A DNA stretch of 15,454 nucleotides. It comes from Alphaproteobacteria bacterium. GTDB taxonomy: Bacteria; Pseudomonadota; Alphaproteobacteria; SMXP01. Within the stretch, counting starts at the first letter, position 1. Each line of letters begins with the position of its first letter. The stretch lies in contig SMXP01000084.1 of assembly GCA_004356335.1 (NCBI GenBank), positions 1 through 15,454 on the forward strand, in the 5' to 3' direction. Positions 1 through 8,186 of this stretch are shown here, piece after piece. The notes beneath the pieces were generated by a model. That model made no database searches, was not told the DNA's origin, and was given only the letters and a program-made list of their open reading frames with translations. The position numbers and the translations under genes are program-made.

Positions 1-14
1 CCCGTTCATCCCTT

Positions 15-78
15 CAATCGATCCACCGGATCGATTGACCTTGGCAAGGACGGTCTTCACTCCTGAATGCGCTTTAGA
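15..78 (+). repeat. Degenerate intergenic repeat, copy F
   Basis: A 10-bp perfect stem with a 3-nt loop (CAATCGATCC at 15-24 against GGATCGATTG at 28-37) is followed by GGACGG and then CACTCCTGAATGCGCTTTAGA. The second part matches the 3' end of repeat E2 (GGACGG...CACTTTTCCTGAATGCGCTCTA) with about 15 bases missing from the middle. I read it as a decayed member of the two-hairpin family found six more times in this window. Its terminal TTTAGAG overlaps the htpG stop codon on the other strand. The first hairpin does not resemble the first hairpin of the other copies, so membership rests on the tail alone. Confidence 0.5.
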
Positions 79-2029
79 GAGACAATCCCTTTTCCATCAT
101 CGATGCCAACCGCCGGGTATAAGCGGCAGGATCGATGACCGGCGCCCCTTCGATGATACGGGCATGGTCCAACAGTAAATAGGCCGCATCCTCAAGCTCT
201 GAACGGGCGCCGTCGGCGCTGATCTTCGCCGCAAGACTGCGGATCAGTGCATGGTCCGGATTGATTTCAAGAATGCGCGATTTCATGGGATCCGTCGCCT
301 CTTCGGCACCACCCTGGCTGGCCGCCAGGACCCGTTCGAGATAAGCATCCACCGATCCCTCTGCGGCAACCAGACAGACCGGGCTTTCAGTCAGACGGTC
401 GGAGCGCCGCACATCGGCAATGTCATCGCCCAGGGTTTGTTTGAACAAAGCGATAAGCGTTCCAATAGCCGCGTCCCTTACGCCGTCGTCTTTCTTATGG
501 CTTTCCTTGTCACTTTCCTTGTCGGTGGCTTTTTTGGCGATTGTATCGAGATCGGCGGTTCCTCTTGAAACCGACTTAATGGGTTTGCCGTCATATTCCG
601 GGACCGCTGCCGTCCAGAATGCATCGACCGGGTCGGTCAATAAAAGTACTTCGATGTTGCGCGCAAGATATCCCTCGAGCTGAGGGCTTTTCGCGATGGC
701 GGCGGCATCCTCGCCGTGAATGTAATAGATGGCGGTTTGGTTTTCGGCCATATCGGCCATGTAATCTTTCAGCGTGCGCCAGCCCTCTCCTTTGGTCGAG
801 CGAAACCGCGCCATGTCGAGCAATTGCTCACGCCGTTCGAAATCCTCATAAATGCCTTCTTTCAAGACGGCACCAAACACGGACCAAAATTTTTCAAAGT
901 CCTCGGGTTTTTTGTCCGCCTTCTTTTTCAGTTCGTTCAGCACCCGCTTGGTTACGGCATTACGGATGCGGTGCACGATGGGATTATTTTGCAGCATTTC
1001 GCGACTCATATTGAGCGGCATGTCTTCGGAATCGACGACGCCGCGGACAAATCGCAGATAGCTCGGCAGCAGTTCCGCGTCTTCGGTAATGAAGACGCGT
1101 TGGACATAGAGTTTGACGCGGGTGGCGCGTTTGGGATCGAAAAGATCAAGTGGTTGGCTCGATGGCACAAACAAAAGGACATTGTATTCGTTGCGCCCTT
1201 CGGCCTTATAGTGAATTCTCATCCAAGGCTCATCAAAAACATGGCCGACGTGATGATAGAACTCGGTATATTGATCGTCGGTAATGTCTGATTTCGCACG
1301 CATCCAAAGGGCACTTGCGGAATTCACCGGCGCGTCGCTGGCCGCCTCTTTGTCGTTTTCATCGACGACGAAAATGGGGATTGCGATGTGATCGGAATAG
1401 TTTTTGACGATGCCTCGAAGACGCACGGGATCGAGATAGTCATCATCACCTTTGCGAATGTGCAATGAAACGCGCGTGCCGCGGCCGTCCAACAGATCGG
1501 TTGCATCCTCGACCTGTGATATCGCAAAAGCACCGGCGCCGTCGGATGCCCAATGATAGACCTCATCCGAACCGATCGTACGGCTTGCCACATCCACCTT
1601 GTCGGCAACCATGAAGGTGGAATAAAAGCCCACACCGAACCGGCCGATAAGCTGGGCGTCCTTTGCTTCATCGCCCGATAATTGTTCGACAAAAGTGCTG
1701 GTGCCGGAGCGTGCGATCGTACCCAAATTGTCAATGAGTTCTTGCCGGTCCATACCGATGCCGTTATCGGCGACATGGATCAAGCGTTTCTTTTTGTTGA
1801 CAGTGATCACGATCTTAAAGTTCTGATCGCCGTCGATGAGGTCCGGTTTGGTCAGCGCCTCGTAACGCAATTTGTCGCAAGCATCGGAGCCGTTTGAAAT
1901 AAGCTCGCGGAGGAACACCTCTTTTTCCGAATATACCGAATGCACCATGAGGTGCAGGAGCTTTGACACCTCGGCTTGGAATTCATGCTGTTCGCCGGTC
2001 TTATCGGCACTCGATGCTTTCTGGTTCAT
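74..2029 (-). CDS. htpG: Molecular chaperone HtpG (bacterial Hsp90)
   Basis: This is a 651-residue ATP-dependent chaperone of the Hsp90 family, which acts as a cytosolic homodimer in stress protein folding. The N-terminal GHKL ATPase motifs are clear: RELISNGSDA (41-50, with catalytic Glu42 and Asn46), DNGIGM (88-93), GTIARSGT (103-110) and GRFGVGFYS (129-137). The middle domain has LYVQRVFITED (307-317) and NMSREMLQNNP (340-350). The C-terminal dimerisation domain is complete. A longer frame opens with TTG at 2041, but ATG at 2029 starts the conserved family N terminus; only a weak GGTAG precedes it. A charged linker near 503-515 holds a duplicated DKES, encoded by two 12-bp repeats. The gene lies 118 bp downstream of the DUF4340 gene on the same strand, so it may have its own promoter, but I could not find a convincing heat-shock sigma site. 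Its TAA stop lies inside repeat F. Confidence 0.97.
   Translation of the reverse strand: MNQKASSADKTGEQHEFQAEVSKLLHLMVHSVYSEKEVFLRELISNGSDACDKLRYEALTKPDLIDGDQNFKIVITVNKKKRLIHVADNGIGMDRQELIDNLGTIARSGTSTFVEQLSGDEAKDAQLIGRFGVGFYSTFMVADKVDVASRTIGSDEVYHWASDGAGAFAISQVEDATDLLDGRGTRVSLHIRKGDDDYLDPVRLRGIVKNYSDHIAIPIFVVDENDKEAASDAPVNSASALWMRAKSDITDDQYTEFYHHVGHVFDEPWMRIHYKAEGRNEYNVLLFVPSSQPLDLFDPKRATRVKLYVQRVFITEDAELLPSYLRFVRGVVDSEDMPLNMSREMLQNNPIVHRIRNAVTKRVLNELKKKADKKPEDFEKFWSVFGAVLKEGIYEDFERREQLLDMARFRSTKGEGWRTLKDYMADMAENQTAIYYIHGEDAAAIAKSPQLEGYLARNIEVLLLTDPVDAFWTAAVPEYDGKPIKSVSRGTADLDTIAKKATDKESDKESHKKDDGVRDAAIGTLIALFKQTLGDDIADVRRSDRLTESPVCLVAAEGSVDAYLERVLAASQGGAEEATDPMKSRILEINPDHALIRSLAAKISADGARSELEDAAYLLLDHARIIEGAPVIDPAAYTRRLASMMEKGLSL
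500..523 (-). repeat. Two 12-bp tandem repeats in the htpG linker
   Basis: On the coding strand GACAAGGAAAGT is followed directly by GACAAGGAAAGC, giving DKES-DKES near residues 503-510 of HtpG. It is an in-frame duplication in a charged, probably flexible linker between the middle and C-terminal domains. Confidence 0.75.
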
Positions 2030-2147
2030 ATTGACTACCAATTTTGCATAAATTTATATCGGAACCCTCGAGCCGCTTAGGTAGGAAGCCAGGCGGTTAA
2101 GATCAATACCGCGTCGCGACACTATGTTTCGCCCCAGGGCTGTTGCT

Positions 2148-3242
2148 TCATTTCTCGTTTTCGTCCGAGGGGTCCTCAAGGGGTTTGACAAGCTCCTCTA
2201 ACGGTTTTGTGAACTGGTCATACTTGAATTCGGGGATGGAATAGACCCAACCTTCGGCTCGGGCATTGATTTCAGCCACGCGATCCCGCGCGCTATTTGC
2301 CGCAGCCTCTTCCGTCTCCTCAAGCGCGCCCTCCGGTTCTATGAAACGGGCCTCAATGCGAATCCAATGGCCGTCTTCGGCAACAGCCAAATCGAGATCC
2401 ACCGCAATATTATCGAAAGTTTCATAGCTGGCACGGGACGCCGCGCTAAAATCTACTTGTTCCGCGGCTGTCACGTCCGTGATGGCAAGGGCGGCCAACG
2501 CAAAGGCCGGCGTGTTGACGATGAAATTGCTTTGGGCCGTGCGCCCGACCGGTATGTCGGCGAGGGTGAAGTCGCTTTCATCAAGGCTGGCCCGGCTCAA
2601 CTTGTAAGCAGCTCCTTCCTTGGGCGTAATGTGCACGGCGCGAATATCGCTTCGTTGGATGCCTATTATGTTTTTGTCGATCCAAGAGGTGATCTCATCC
2701 TTGACGTCGAGGGATGACTGCGCCAGCCATGTTTGATCTTCATCGGCCCGGCGCACATAGAACAACGAGATTGCATTGCCGGTGCCGCCTCTTTGGATCG
2801 TGCCGAAAATAAGCCGGGCCAAAACTCGATCTCCGCTGCCGAGAAGCGACAACACCACACCATCACCGCCCGCCGACGGCGCAATAAGCCCTATCGCTTC
2901 ATGGCGTTCGGGTCGTGCGGTTTTTTTCTCTAACAGCTCAATCGTCGTCACGCCACGCACAGTCGCGCGCACAATAGCCAAAGAGGCCGGATAATTGCTG
3001 CGGTCGGGTAACACCCAAATGCCGTTCTGGTCGCGCATCACCTCAAATTCACCTTCACTGGTTTCGATGGCGATGCGCGTTACATCATCGAGCTGGTCGG
3101 CAAGCTCGGGGAACATGGGCAGCGACTCGAAAGTGGGCCCGGTCGACGCATTGCGGCCGACCAGGGCGTAGCCCGCGATCACGACAGCCAGCACAGTCGC
3201 CGACAAAAACAGGGTCGCGTTCCTCGACATACCTTGTCCCAT
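2148..3242 (-). CDS. DUF4340 domain-containing membrane-anchored protein
   Basis: A 364-residue protein with one N-terminal membrane segment (about residues 9-30, ATLFLSATVLAVVIAGYALV) and a large soluble part that should lie outside the cytoplasm. The body alternates short beta-rich stretches (DDVTRIAIETSEGEFEVMRD, VVLSLLGSGDRVLARLIFG, IRAVHITPKEG), as is typical of DUF4340 proteins, which regularly follow GldG-like genes in such cassettes. Its biochemical role is unknown; it is presumably an accessory part of the ABC exporter encoded just upstream. The frame can be read from GTG at 3251, immediately after the preceding TAG, but ATG at 3242 has AGGTGG five bases upstream, overlapping that stop, so translational coupling is likely. 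The C terminus is acidic and charged. The family call comes from context plus overall pattern; the domain itself has few hallmark residues. Confidence 0.8.
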   Translation of the reverse strand: MGQGMSRNATLFLSATVLAVVIAGYALVGRNASTGPTFESLPMFPELADQLDDVTRIAIETSEGEFEVMRDQNGIWVLPDRSNYPASLAIVRATVRGVTTIELLEKKTARPERHEAIGLIAPSAGGDGVVLSLLGSGDRVLARLIFGTIQRGGTGNAISLFYVRRADEDQTWLAQSSLDVKDEITSWIDKNIIGIQRSDIRAVHITPKEGAAYKLSRASLDESDFTLADIPVGRTAQSNFIVNTPAFALAALAITDVTAAEQVDFSAASRASYETFDNIAVDLDLAVAEDGHWIRIEARFIEPEGALEETEEAAANSARDRVAEINARAEGWVYSIPEFKYDQFTKPLEELVKPLEDPSDENEK

Positions 3243-3251
3243 GGATGCCAC

Positions 3252-5228
3252 CTATTGCCCTCCGATCGGTTTGCCGGCGCGTCTTTGACGGCGCAAGACC
3301 GTAAGACCAACGGCCGTCAGCGCCACACCAACCGGCATAAGAAGGATGTTAATGAACCGCACCCAATTCTCGAGCACCTCGATATCGGCCCTGAGATTGC
3401 GCTGGACCGCACGCAATTCCCGCCGCGTGCTCAGAAGTTGCCTGCGGAACCGTTCGATCTCGGCTTCCTCTTCGGGGGTCAAAACAAAACTTGTGGGGCC
3501 CTCGCCTGCAATCTCTCCACCTTGGATTTGCAGTGCCGCAAGCCGTTGTTCCGTTTCAGCCAATTGTCCTTCCAACCTTTGTTGCTCGACGATGTATTGA
3601 GCCTCGGCGGCACGGCGCAGTCGATCGATGGCAGTCAAAGGTCGGTTGTCCCGACCGCGGCCGCGCAAACTGATGAGATCGTTAGATCCCATCAAATTCT
3701 CTATGGCGTTGATCACAAAGTCAGCATTGTCCGCGTTGGGAACGATGATACGTTGGCCAAAAAAGTCTTGCACCGATACCCAAAATCGATCGTCCAAAAT
3801 GTCCGTATCCGCCACCAGGATGATGTTCACGGACTCGATCGATTGCGCTATGTGATCGGGCAAGGGGTCTTCTTCCTGGTCGATCGGCAGATCGTCCAGA
3901 TCCACACCTTCCTCTTCGTCTTCAGGCGGCGGCACTGGCCCGTCGGGATAAGCCGTCTCGACCGCGCCGGAAATCCGCGCCGCAATGGTGTAGCGCTCGT
4001 TGAACGATACGAAAGAACGAAGCAATTCTTCAGGATCGAAATTGCTTGCCACCTCTTCCGAATCGAACAGCATGGAGTCTTCCGTAGACTGAATAAGGGG
4101 CGTAAATGTGGTGCTTGCCTGCTCTATGGGCATGAGCGCACCGGCGCTGCCCAATTGCAACAGACTGATATTCGCCGTGATTGGATCGGCGCTGTCGAAA
4201 TCTTCAATTTCGCCGTCATTTTGCAGACCGAGCCAAACCACATAATCGCTGTAGGGGAGGCCGCCCGGCTGACCGGTTCGAACGCGCAAGGCACGGCGGC
4301 GGTCGCCCACCACCCGGGACGCATCGAACGTGACCCCCCACGCTTCAAGCAAGGGATCGAGGCTCGAAGATGTGGGCACCAGGGCTTGCGGGCCCATCGG
4401 GGATGATTGCTGGGCCATTTCGGACAACGGGTCGATAAAGGCCAATATACGGCCGCCCCTGAGCACGAACTGATCCACGGCGTATAGAGTTTGCGGTGAC
4501 AGATCGGTCGGATGGACGATCATGAGAACGCCGATGTCCTCGCTGATGCGATCGGTCGACATATCCACATGCTCGATGTCAAAATTGCCCGACAGCTGTT
4601 CGTAAACAACATAGGGCTGCAACTGGCCCTGCATGGCAGCCATGGGCCCACCTGGGCCGAATTGCAAAGATAAACTGTCGATAATCCCGAGTTTGGGTAA
4701 TTTAGACCGAGATAATTTGTAAATCATCTCGGTGATGTCGTATTCCAGGAGGGGTTCGCGTTCTTGAGTGAAGTAGGCAATCACCTCACGGCCATCAACC
4801 GAATTGGTGCCGGCCAAACCGAAATAAAGACTATCACCCGTATCGGTCGGCACGGCGGTAATGCCCAATGCCACCGCCTGGTCTTCTTCCTCGGAAAAAG
4901 GTTCCGGATTGATAATTTCAAAATTAAGTTTGCCCGGCGCCCGGTCGGCATATTCAAGCAACAAATCAAGCACGCGGTCGCCATAGGTTCGAATTTGCGG
5001 AAAACGCGTGGCGACTTGCTCCGAATAGACGAACCGCAACGTTACGGGTTCGTCGAGCGCTTTGAGTGTATTGATCGTGCCTTGACTTAACGTGAACCGG
5101 CCGTTCTCCGTTAGATCGATGCGCAAGGAACGAAAAAAATAATCCGAAATAATCGTCACACAGACAAACAGAACCAATGCCAGCAAGATGGAAACGGCGG
5201 CGTTTGACGAGCGGTTGGCGATAAACAT
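3252..5228 (-). CDS. GldG-like ABC transporter auxiliary protein
   Basis: A 658-residue membrane protein of the GldG / ABC-type uncharacterised transport auxiliary family. An N-terminal membrane segment (about 10-30) is followed by RSLRIDLTENGRFTLSQGT (34-52), the family's recognisable entry motif, and a long extracytoplasmic domain. A coiled-coil segment rich in Glu, Arg and Leu (about 540-620) leads to a second membrane helix (about 625-645) and a short basic tail. An acidic, proline-containing insert (PVPPPEDEEEGVDLDDLPI) interrupts the middle. ATG at 5228 is preceded by GAGGGAGAGGAT and leaves a 13-bp gap to the permease stop; a start at 5267 would overlap that gene. Such proteins accompany GldA/GldF-type ATPase and permease pairs, first described in gliding Bacteroidetes but common in non-gliding proteobacteria. 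The substrate is unknown. Confidence 0.87.
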   Translation of the reverse strand: MFIANRSSNAAVSILLALVLFVCVTIISDYFFRSLRIDLTENGRFTLSQGTINTLKALDEPVTLRFVYSEQVATRFPQIRTYGDRVLDLLLEYADRAPGKLNFEIINPEPFSEEEDQAVALGITAVPTDTGDSLYFGLAGTNSVDGREVIAYFTQEREPLLEYDITEMIYKLSRSKLPKLGIIDSLSLQFGPGGPMAAMQGQLQPYVVYEQLSGNFDIEHVDMSTDRISEDIGVLMIVHPTDLSPQTLYAVDQFVLRGGRILAFIDPLSEMAQQSSPMGPQALVPTSSSLDPLLEAWGVTFDASRVVGDRRRALRVRTGQPGGLPYSDYVVWLGLQNDGEIEDFDSADPITANISLLQLGSAGALMPIEQASTTFTPLIQSTEDSMLFDSEEVASNFDPEELLRSFVSFNERYTIAARISGAVETAYPDGPVPPPEDEEEGVDLDDLPIDQEEDPLPDHIAQSIESVNIILVADTDILDDRFWVSVQDFFGQRIIVPNADNADFVINAIENLMGSNDLISLRGRGRDNRPLTAIDRLRRAAEAQYIVEQQRLEGQLAETEQRLAALQIQGGEIAGEGPTSFVLTPEEEAEIERFRRQLLSTRRELRAVQRNLRADIEVLENWVRFINILLMPVGVALTAVGLTVLRRQRRAGKPIGGQ

Positions 5229-5241
5229 CGTATCCTCTCCC

Positions 5242-5976
5242 TCAGCCGGCCCTGCGCGCGTCGACAAGCACGATATTGACGAACAGCCAAAAGCTAATCA
5301 GCGCCGCAAAAAACACCAGATCCCGCATGTCGATGACACCTTTGCGGACGGCATCGAAATGAGTGAGAAAGCTTAAGGAGGCAATTGTATCGATCAGGAA
5401 TTGAGGTGCCCAGCCACTGAAGAAATCGAGCACAAGGGGTAGGCCACTCACCATGAAAAGAAAACACACGACGACACTGACGACGAAAGCGACGACCTGA
5501 TTGCTCGTCGTGGCGGAAATAGCCGAGCCGATGGCCAGATATCCCCCGGCCATCAACAGGCTGCCGACATAGGAAGCGACAATAACGCCATTGTCGGGAT
5601 TACCCAGAACGTTGACCGTGAGCCAGATGGGGAACGTGAGGGCGAGCGCCATACCGGCAAACGCCCAGGCAGCCAAGTATTTCCCGACGACGGCAGCCCA
5701 GATAGGAATCGGTAAAGTCAACAGCAGTTCCAACGTCCCCGTTTTGCGCTCCTCCGCCCACAGACGCATGGCAATGGCCGGAATGAGAAACAAGTAGAGC
5801 CAAGGGTGAAAAACGAAAAAAGCCTGTAACTCGGCACGGCCCAGCTCAAAAAAACCGCCGACATAAAAGGTGAATATGCCCGTCGAAAAAAGGAACACCA
5901 CAATAAACACGTAAGCCAAGGGCGTGACAAAGTATCCCTGAAACTCCCGCTGGAAGACCGCTTTCATTTCTCTCAT
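5242..5976 (-). CDS. GldF-like ABC-2 type transporter permease
   Basis: A 244-residue integral membrane protein with about six hydrophobic segments (for example PLAYVFIVVFLFSTGIFTFYV, WLYLFLIPAIAMRLWAEE, FVVSVVVCFLFMVSGLPLVL and FFAALISFWLFVNIVLVD). MRLWAEERKTGTLELLLTLPI is the characteristic cytoplasmic loop of ABC-2 permeases of the GldF/NosY kind, which contacts the ATPase. ATG at 5976 overlaps the ATPase stop as ATGA, pointing to translational coupling; an ATG three codons on (MKAVFQREF) is an alternative. A longer frame to 6054 would run deep into the ATPase gene and carries no family-like sequence. It should pair with the ATPase immediately upstream and the GldG-like protein downstream to form one exporter or membrane-remodelling complex. 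Confidence 0.9.
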   Translation of the reverse strand: MREMKAVFQREFQGYFVTPLAYVFIVVFLFSTGIFTFYVGGFFELGRAELQAFFVFHPWLYLFLIPAIAMRLWAEERKTGTLELLLTLPIPIWAAVVGKYLAAWAFAGMALALTFPIWLTVNVLGNPDNGVIVASYVGSLLMAGGYLAIGSAISATTSNQVVAFVVSVVVCFLFMVSGLPLVLDFFSGWAPQFLIDTIASLSFLTHFDAVRKGVIDMRDLVFFAALISFWLFVNIVLVDARRAG

Positions 5977-6983
5977 TTGGCGCGCGCCTTTTTTGATGCT
6001 TGTTTGCCGGCGGAGCGATCGATTGCGGCGGGTTTGGCATCCGACGTGGTGCAATCCCGAAACACTTCGTCAAGTCGGCCGCCCTCCGCAATGAGACTGC
6101 TGACGTCCCAATGTTCTCCACCAAGCAGTTCGGTCACTTTGTTGATCAGCCGTTTACCGTCTCGGGGAAACAAGGTGAATGACATGACACCCTGCGACAG
6201 CGGCTTTTCGTGTACTTCCTTAACACCCTCGACCTTCTTTAGCTTTGCGCGTGCCGCCGCTGCGTGGTCCGGGCCGATGTGAACGGTAACGGAATTGTGA
6301 TAGCGCGAGCGGGCGGCAAGGTCTTGGGGCGTGCCGTCAGCAACGATCTTTCCCCGATCAATGATGATGGCACGGGTGCAGACCGCATCCACTTCTTCAA
6401 GGATGTGAGTTGATATGATGATCGCCTTATCCTCGGCCATGTTCGATATCAACCTACGGACCGCGAATTTCTGGTTGGGATCGAGACCGTCGGTCGGCTC
6501 GTCCATGATGAGAACCGGCGGATCGTGCAAAATGGCTTGAGCAAAGCCGACGCGCCGTTTGAACCCTTTGGACAGGGTTTCGATCGGCTGGTCGAGCACT
6601 TGCTCGAGTTGCGTGCGCGCCACCGCAGAGGATATGGCACTTTGTCTTCTTTTGCCGTCATAGCCGCGCACTTGGGCGATGAAATTAAGAAATTGGCGCG
6701 GGGTCATGTCGCCGTAAGCGGGGGCGCCTTCGGGCAAGTAGCCGGTTTGACTTTGGGCGGCGATGGGGTTGCGCAACACGTCGTAACCACACAGGGTGAT
6801 GGACCCGGCCGTTGGCAACAAATAGCCGGCGATCATCTTCATAGTGGTCGATTTGCCCGCACCGTTAGGCCCGAGAAAACCCAGCACCTCACCCTTCTTA
6901 ACCGAAAAGCTAATGCCGGCGACAGCCGTAATCGTGTCGAACTTCTTGACCAGCCCGGCAATCTCAATCATGGAATTTGACAT
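5973..6983 (-). CDS. GldA-like ABC transporter ATP-binding protein
   Basis: A 336-residue ATPase subunit of the ABC-2 exporter class. The Walker A motif GPNGAGKST (38-46), Q-loop region GYLPEGAPAY (81-90), Walker B VLIMDEPTDGLDP (157-169) and switch histidine in ISTHILEEVD (190-199) are all intact. The signature loop reads LSKGFKRR (137-144) instead of LSGGQQ, as is usual for the GldA/NosF/CcmA-like branch (LSKGYRQR type). A C-terminal regulatory extension of about 115 residues ends in a basic Ala/Lys tail (SAGKQASKKARAK). It is the first gene of the four-gene cassette and overlaps the permease by four bases. ATG at 6983 has no clear ribosome binding site; ATG at 6971 is an alternative that removes four residues. 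Repeat A lies 60 bp upstream. The substrate is unknown. Confidence 0.92.
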   Translation of the reverse strand: MSNSMIEIAGLVKKFDTITAVAGISFSVKKGEVLGFLGPNGAGKSTTMKMIAGYLLPTAGSITLCGYDVLRNPIAAQSQTGYLPEGAPAYGDMTPRQFLNFIAQVRGYDGKRRQSAISSAVARTQLEQVLDQPIETLSKGFKRRVGFAQAILHDPPVLIMDEPTDGLDPNQKFAVRRLISNMAEDKAIIISTHILEEVDAVCTRAIIIDRGKIVADGTPQDLAARSRYHNSVTVHIGPDHAAAARAKLKKVEGVKEVHEKPLSQGVMSFTLFPRDGKRLINKVTELLGGEHWDVSSLIAEGGRLDEVFRDCTTSDAKPAAIDRSAGKQASKKARAK

Positions 6984-7042
6984 GAAGGGTTATGTGACTC
7001 CAAAACCTGAACGCGCAAACACCGGTTCCCCATAAAACTTGC

Positions 7043-7150
7043 TTAGAGTGTTTCCAGGAAAAGTGGATACCGGTTTTCCGTCCGGAAACACGACAAAACA
7101 ATAACTTAGGGTCCGGTTTTGATTCCATCAAAACCGGAAGGACCCTAAGT
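7043..7150 (-). repeat. Two-hairpin intergenic repeat, copy A
   Basis: Read on the minus strand, the first hairpin runs from ACTTAGGGTCC (7150 to 7140) to GGACCCTAAGT (7114 to 7104) around inner arms CCGGTTTTGAT and ATCAAAACCGG and a GGA loop. Its left arm is four bases longer than its right. A T-rich spacer follows (TATTGTTTTGTC). The second hairpin pairs GTGTTTCC (7091 to 7084) with GGAAACAC (7055 to 7048), with GGAAAA pairing TTTTCC inside. The element ends in CTCTAAG. It lies upstream of the GldA-like gene with its CTCTA end towards that gene, the same orientation that copies C and D have to their downstream genes. The overall plan recalls rhizobial RIME elements; that comparison is from memory. 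Confidence 0.9.
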
Positions 7151-7417
7151 GTTCAGAATAAAGGAAATAGTCGAATGACCGTCGCCAATCAAGAGCCCAT
7201 GCCGTTACCCAAGGTCGGCGCCAGTTAGACCACATTGGCCCCACCGCCTCGACAATTGGTGACGCTTTGATTGGCCTCGGTGGTGTCCTCTTGTTGGTGG
7301 CCCGGCCCGTCACGGGCCCATGGGGCTGGGGGCAATTAAAATTGGATCCCGCAGACAGACCGGGCCTCGCCAACATGTCCAATATGATGCCGATTTACGG
7401 CGCCGCCAGGGCCGAAC
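7151..7417. other. Intergenic stretch, possibly a decayed small gene
   Basis: No intact gene of recognisable family lies here. A 17-codon plus-strand reading frame (ATG at 7175, TAG at 7226-7228) has a fair ribosome binding site (AAGGAAA at 7161-7167). A different frame then stays open from 7171 to the TAA at 7447 and includes a hydrophobic patch (DALIGLGGVLLLVARPV) followed by GPWGWGQ. The two together could be remains of one small frameshifted protein gene, but I recognise no family and composition alone does not settle it. No RNA gene or strong hairpin is visible apart from the adjacent repeat A. Confidence 0.3.
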
Positions 7418-7446
7418 TTGGGCAATATTGTGCTTTTGGTTACAAT
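7418..7446 (+). promoter_or_regulatory. Candidate sigma-70 promoter for the O-methyltransferase
   Basis: TTGGGC (7418-7423) and TACAAT (7441-7446) are separated by exactly 17 bases. The -10 box matches consensus at five of six positions; the -35 box keeps only the TTG. Transcription would start near 7453 and give a leader of about 65 bases before the ATG at 7520. Confidence 0.5.
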
Positions 7447-7519
7447 TAAGTGATCGAAATTCGTGAGCGAGACGTCATCCGGCGGCGATTCCAATGGTTC
7501 CCAACCGAAGAGGTACCCA

Positions 7520-8185
7520 ATGAACCGGAGCATCAACTTGACCGACGACCTGCTGGACTACATTCATCGGGTCGGCACCCGCGAACATCCGGTGCTCGCC
7601 CAATGCCGGGAACAGACCGCCACTATAGGCTGGCAAGCCATTATGCAAATCTCCGCCGAGCAGGGCGCCTTTATGGCGATGCTGGTGCGGCTCATAGGGG
7701 CACGGCACACTCTCGAGATCGGCACGTTTACCGGCTATAGCGCTCTTGCGGTTGCCCTTGCCTTACCCCATGACGGCCGCCTCGTTGCTTGCGACATTGA
7801 CCCCGACATGATGAAAAGGGCGCGCCGCCATTGGGAGAATGCAGGTGTGGCGGACAAAATCGACGCCAAAGTCGGTCCGGCCATCGACAGTCTGCAAACG
7901 CTGATTGATGGCGCAGACGGTAACCCGCTGTTTGATTTTGCTTTCATCGACGCCGACAAAACAAATTACGACTCTTATTACGAATACTGCCTAAAGCTTG
8001 TACGTGTTGGCGGGCTCATCGCCATTGATAATGTGTTATGGTCCGGAAGCGTTATCGATCCCGATGACACATCGGACGATACGGTGGCACTCCGTTTGCT
8101 GAACAATAAAATTGCTGAAGACGACCGTGTCGACATCGCCCTTGTGCCCATTGGCGATGGGGTTACGTTGTGCCGCAAGCGCTAA
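7520..8185 (+). CDS. Class I SAM-dependent O-methyltransferase (caffeoyl-CoA OMT type)
   Basis: A 221-residue soluble methyltransferase of the small, cation-dependent O-methyltransferase family (Methyltransf_3; relatives of caffeoyl-CoA and catechol O-methyltransferases). The SAM-binding loop is LEIGTFTGYSA (65-75), the acidic end of strand beta-2 is ACDIDPD (90-96), and the metal-binding region is FIDADKTNYDSYYE (142-155) with IDNVLWSG (169-176). The bacterial members methylate diverse hydroxylated aromatics, so no particular substrate can be named. ATG at 7520 has AGAGG (7509-7513) six bases upstream and matches the usual family N terminus; a longer frame from GTG at 7463 adds 19 Ser/Gly/Pro-rich residues and is less likely. 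The gene stands alone between repeat A and repeat E1, behind a candidate promoter. Confidence 0.93.
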   Translation: MNRSINLTDDLLDYIHRVGTREHPVLAQCREQTATIGWQAIMQISAEQGAFMAMLVRLIGARHTLEIGTFTGYSALAVALALPHDGRLVACDIDPDMMKRARRHWENAGVADKIDAKVGPAIDSLQTLIDGADGNPLFDFAFIDADKTNYDSYYEYCLKLVRVGGLIAIDNVLWSGSVIDPDDTSDDTVALRLLNNKIAEDDRVDIALVPIGDGVTLCRKR

Positions 8186-8186
8186 C

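Noticed and set aside
716..1291. 191-codon plus-strand open frame inside htpG
   Set aside because: It is antisense to conserved Hsp90 sequence and has no recognisable motif.
2030..2147. Heat-shock (sigma-32) promoter before htpG
   Set aside because: I searched the minus strand for CTTGAAA-like and CCCCAT-like boxes at proper spacing and found no convincing pair.
3234..4406. 390-codon plus-strand open frame
   Set aside because: It lies wholly antisense to the DUF4340 and GldG-like genes, has a low-quality composition rich in Arg, Gln and His, and no family pattern. It is a shadow of the coding frame on the other strand.
7043..7150. CRISPR or miniature insertion sequence as the explanation of the repeats
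   Set aside because: Copies are dispersed singly between genes, with no regular spacers. I could not identify target-site duplications of consistent length at their ends, so a MITE call is not supported from the sequence alone.
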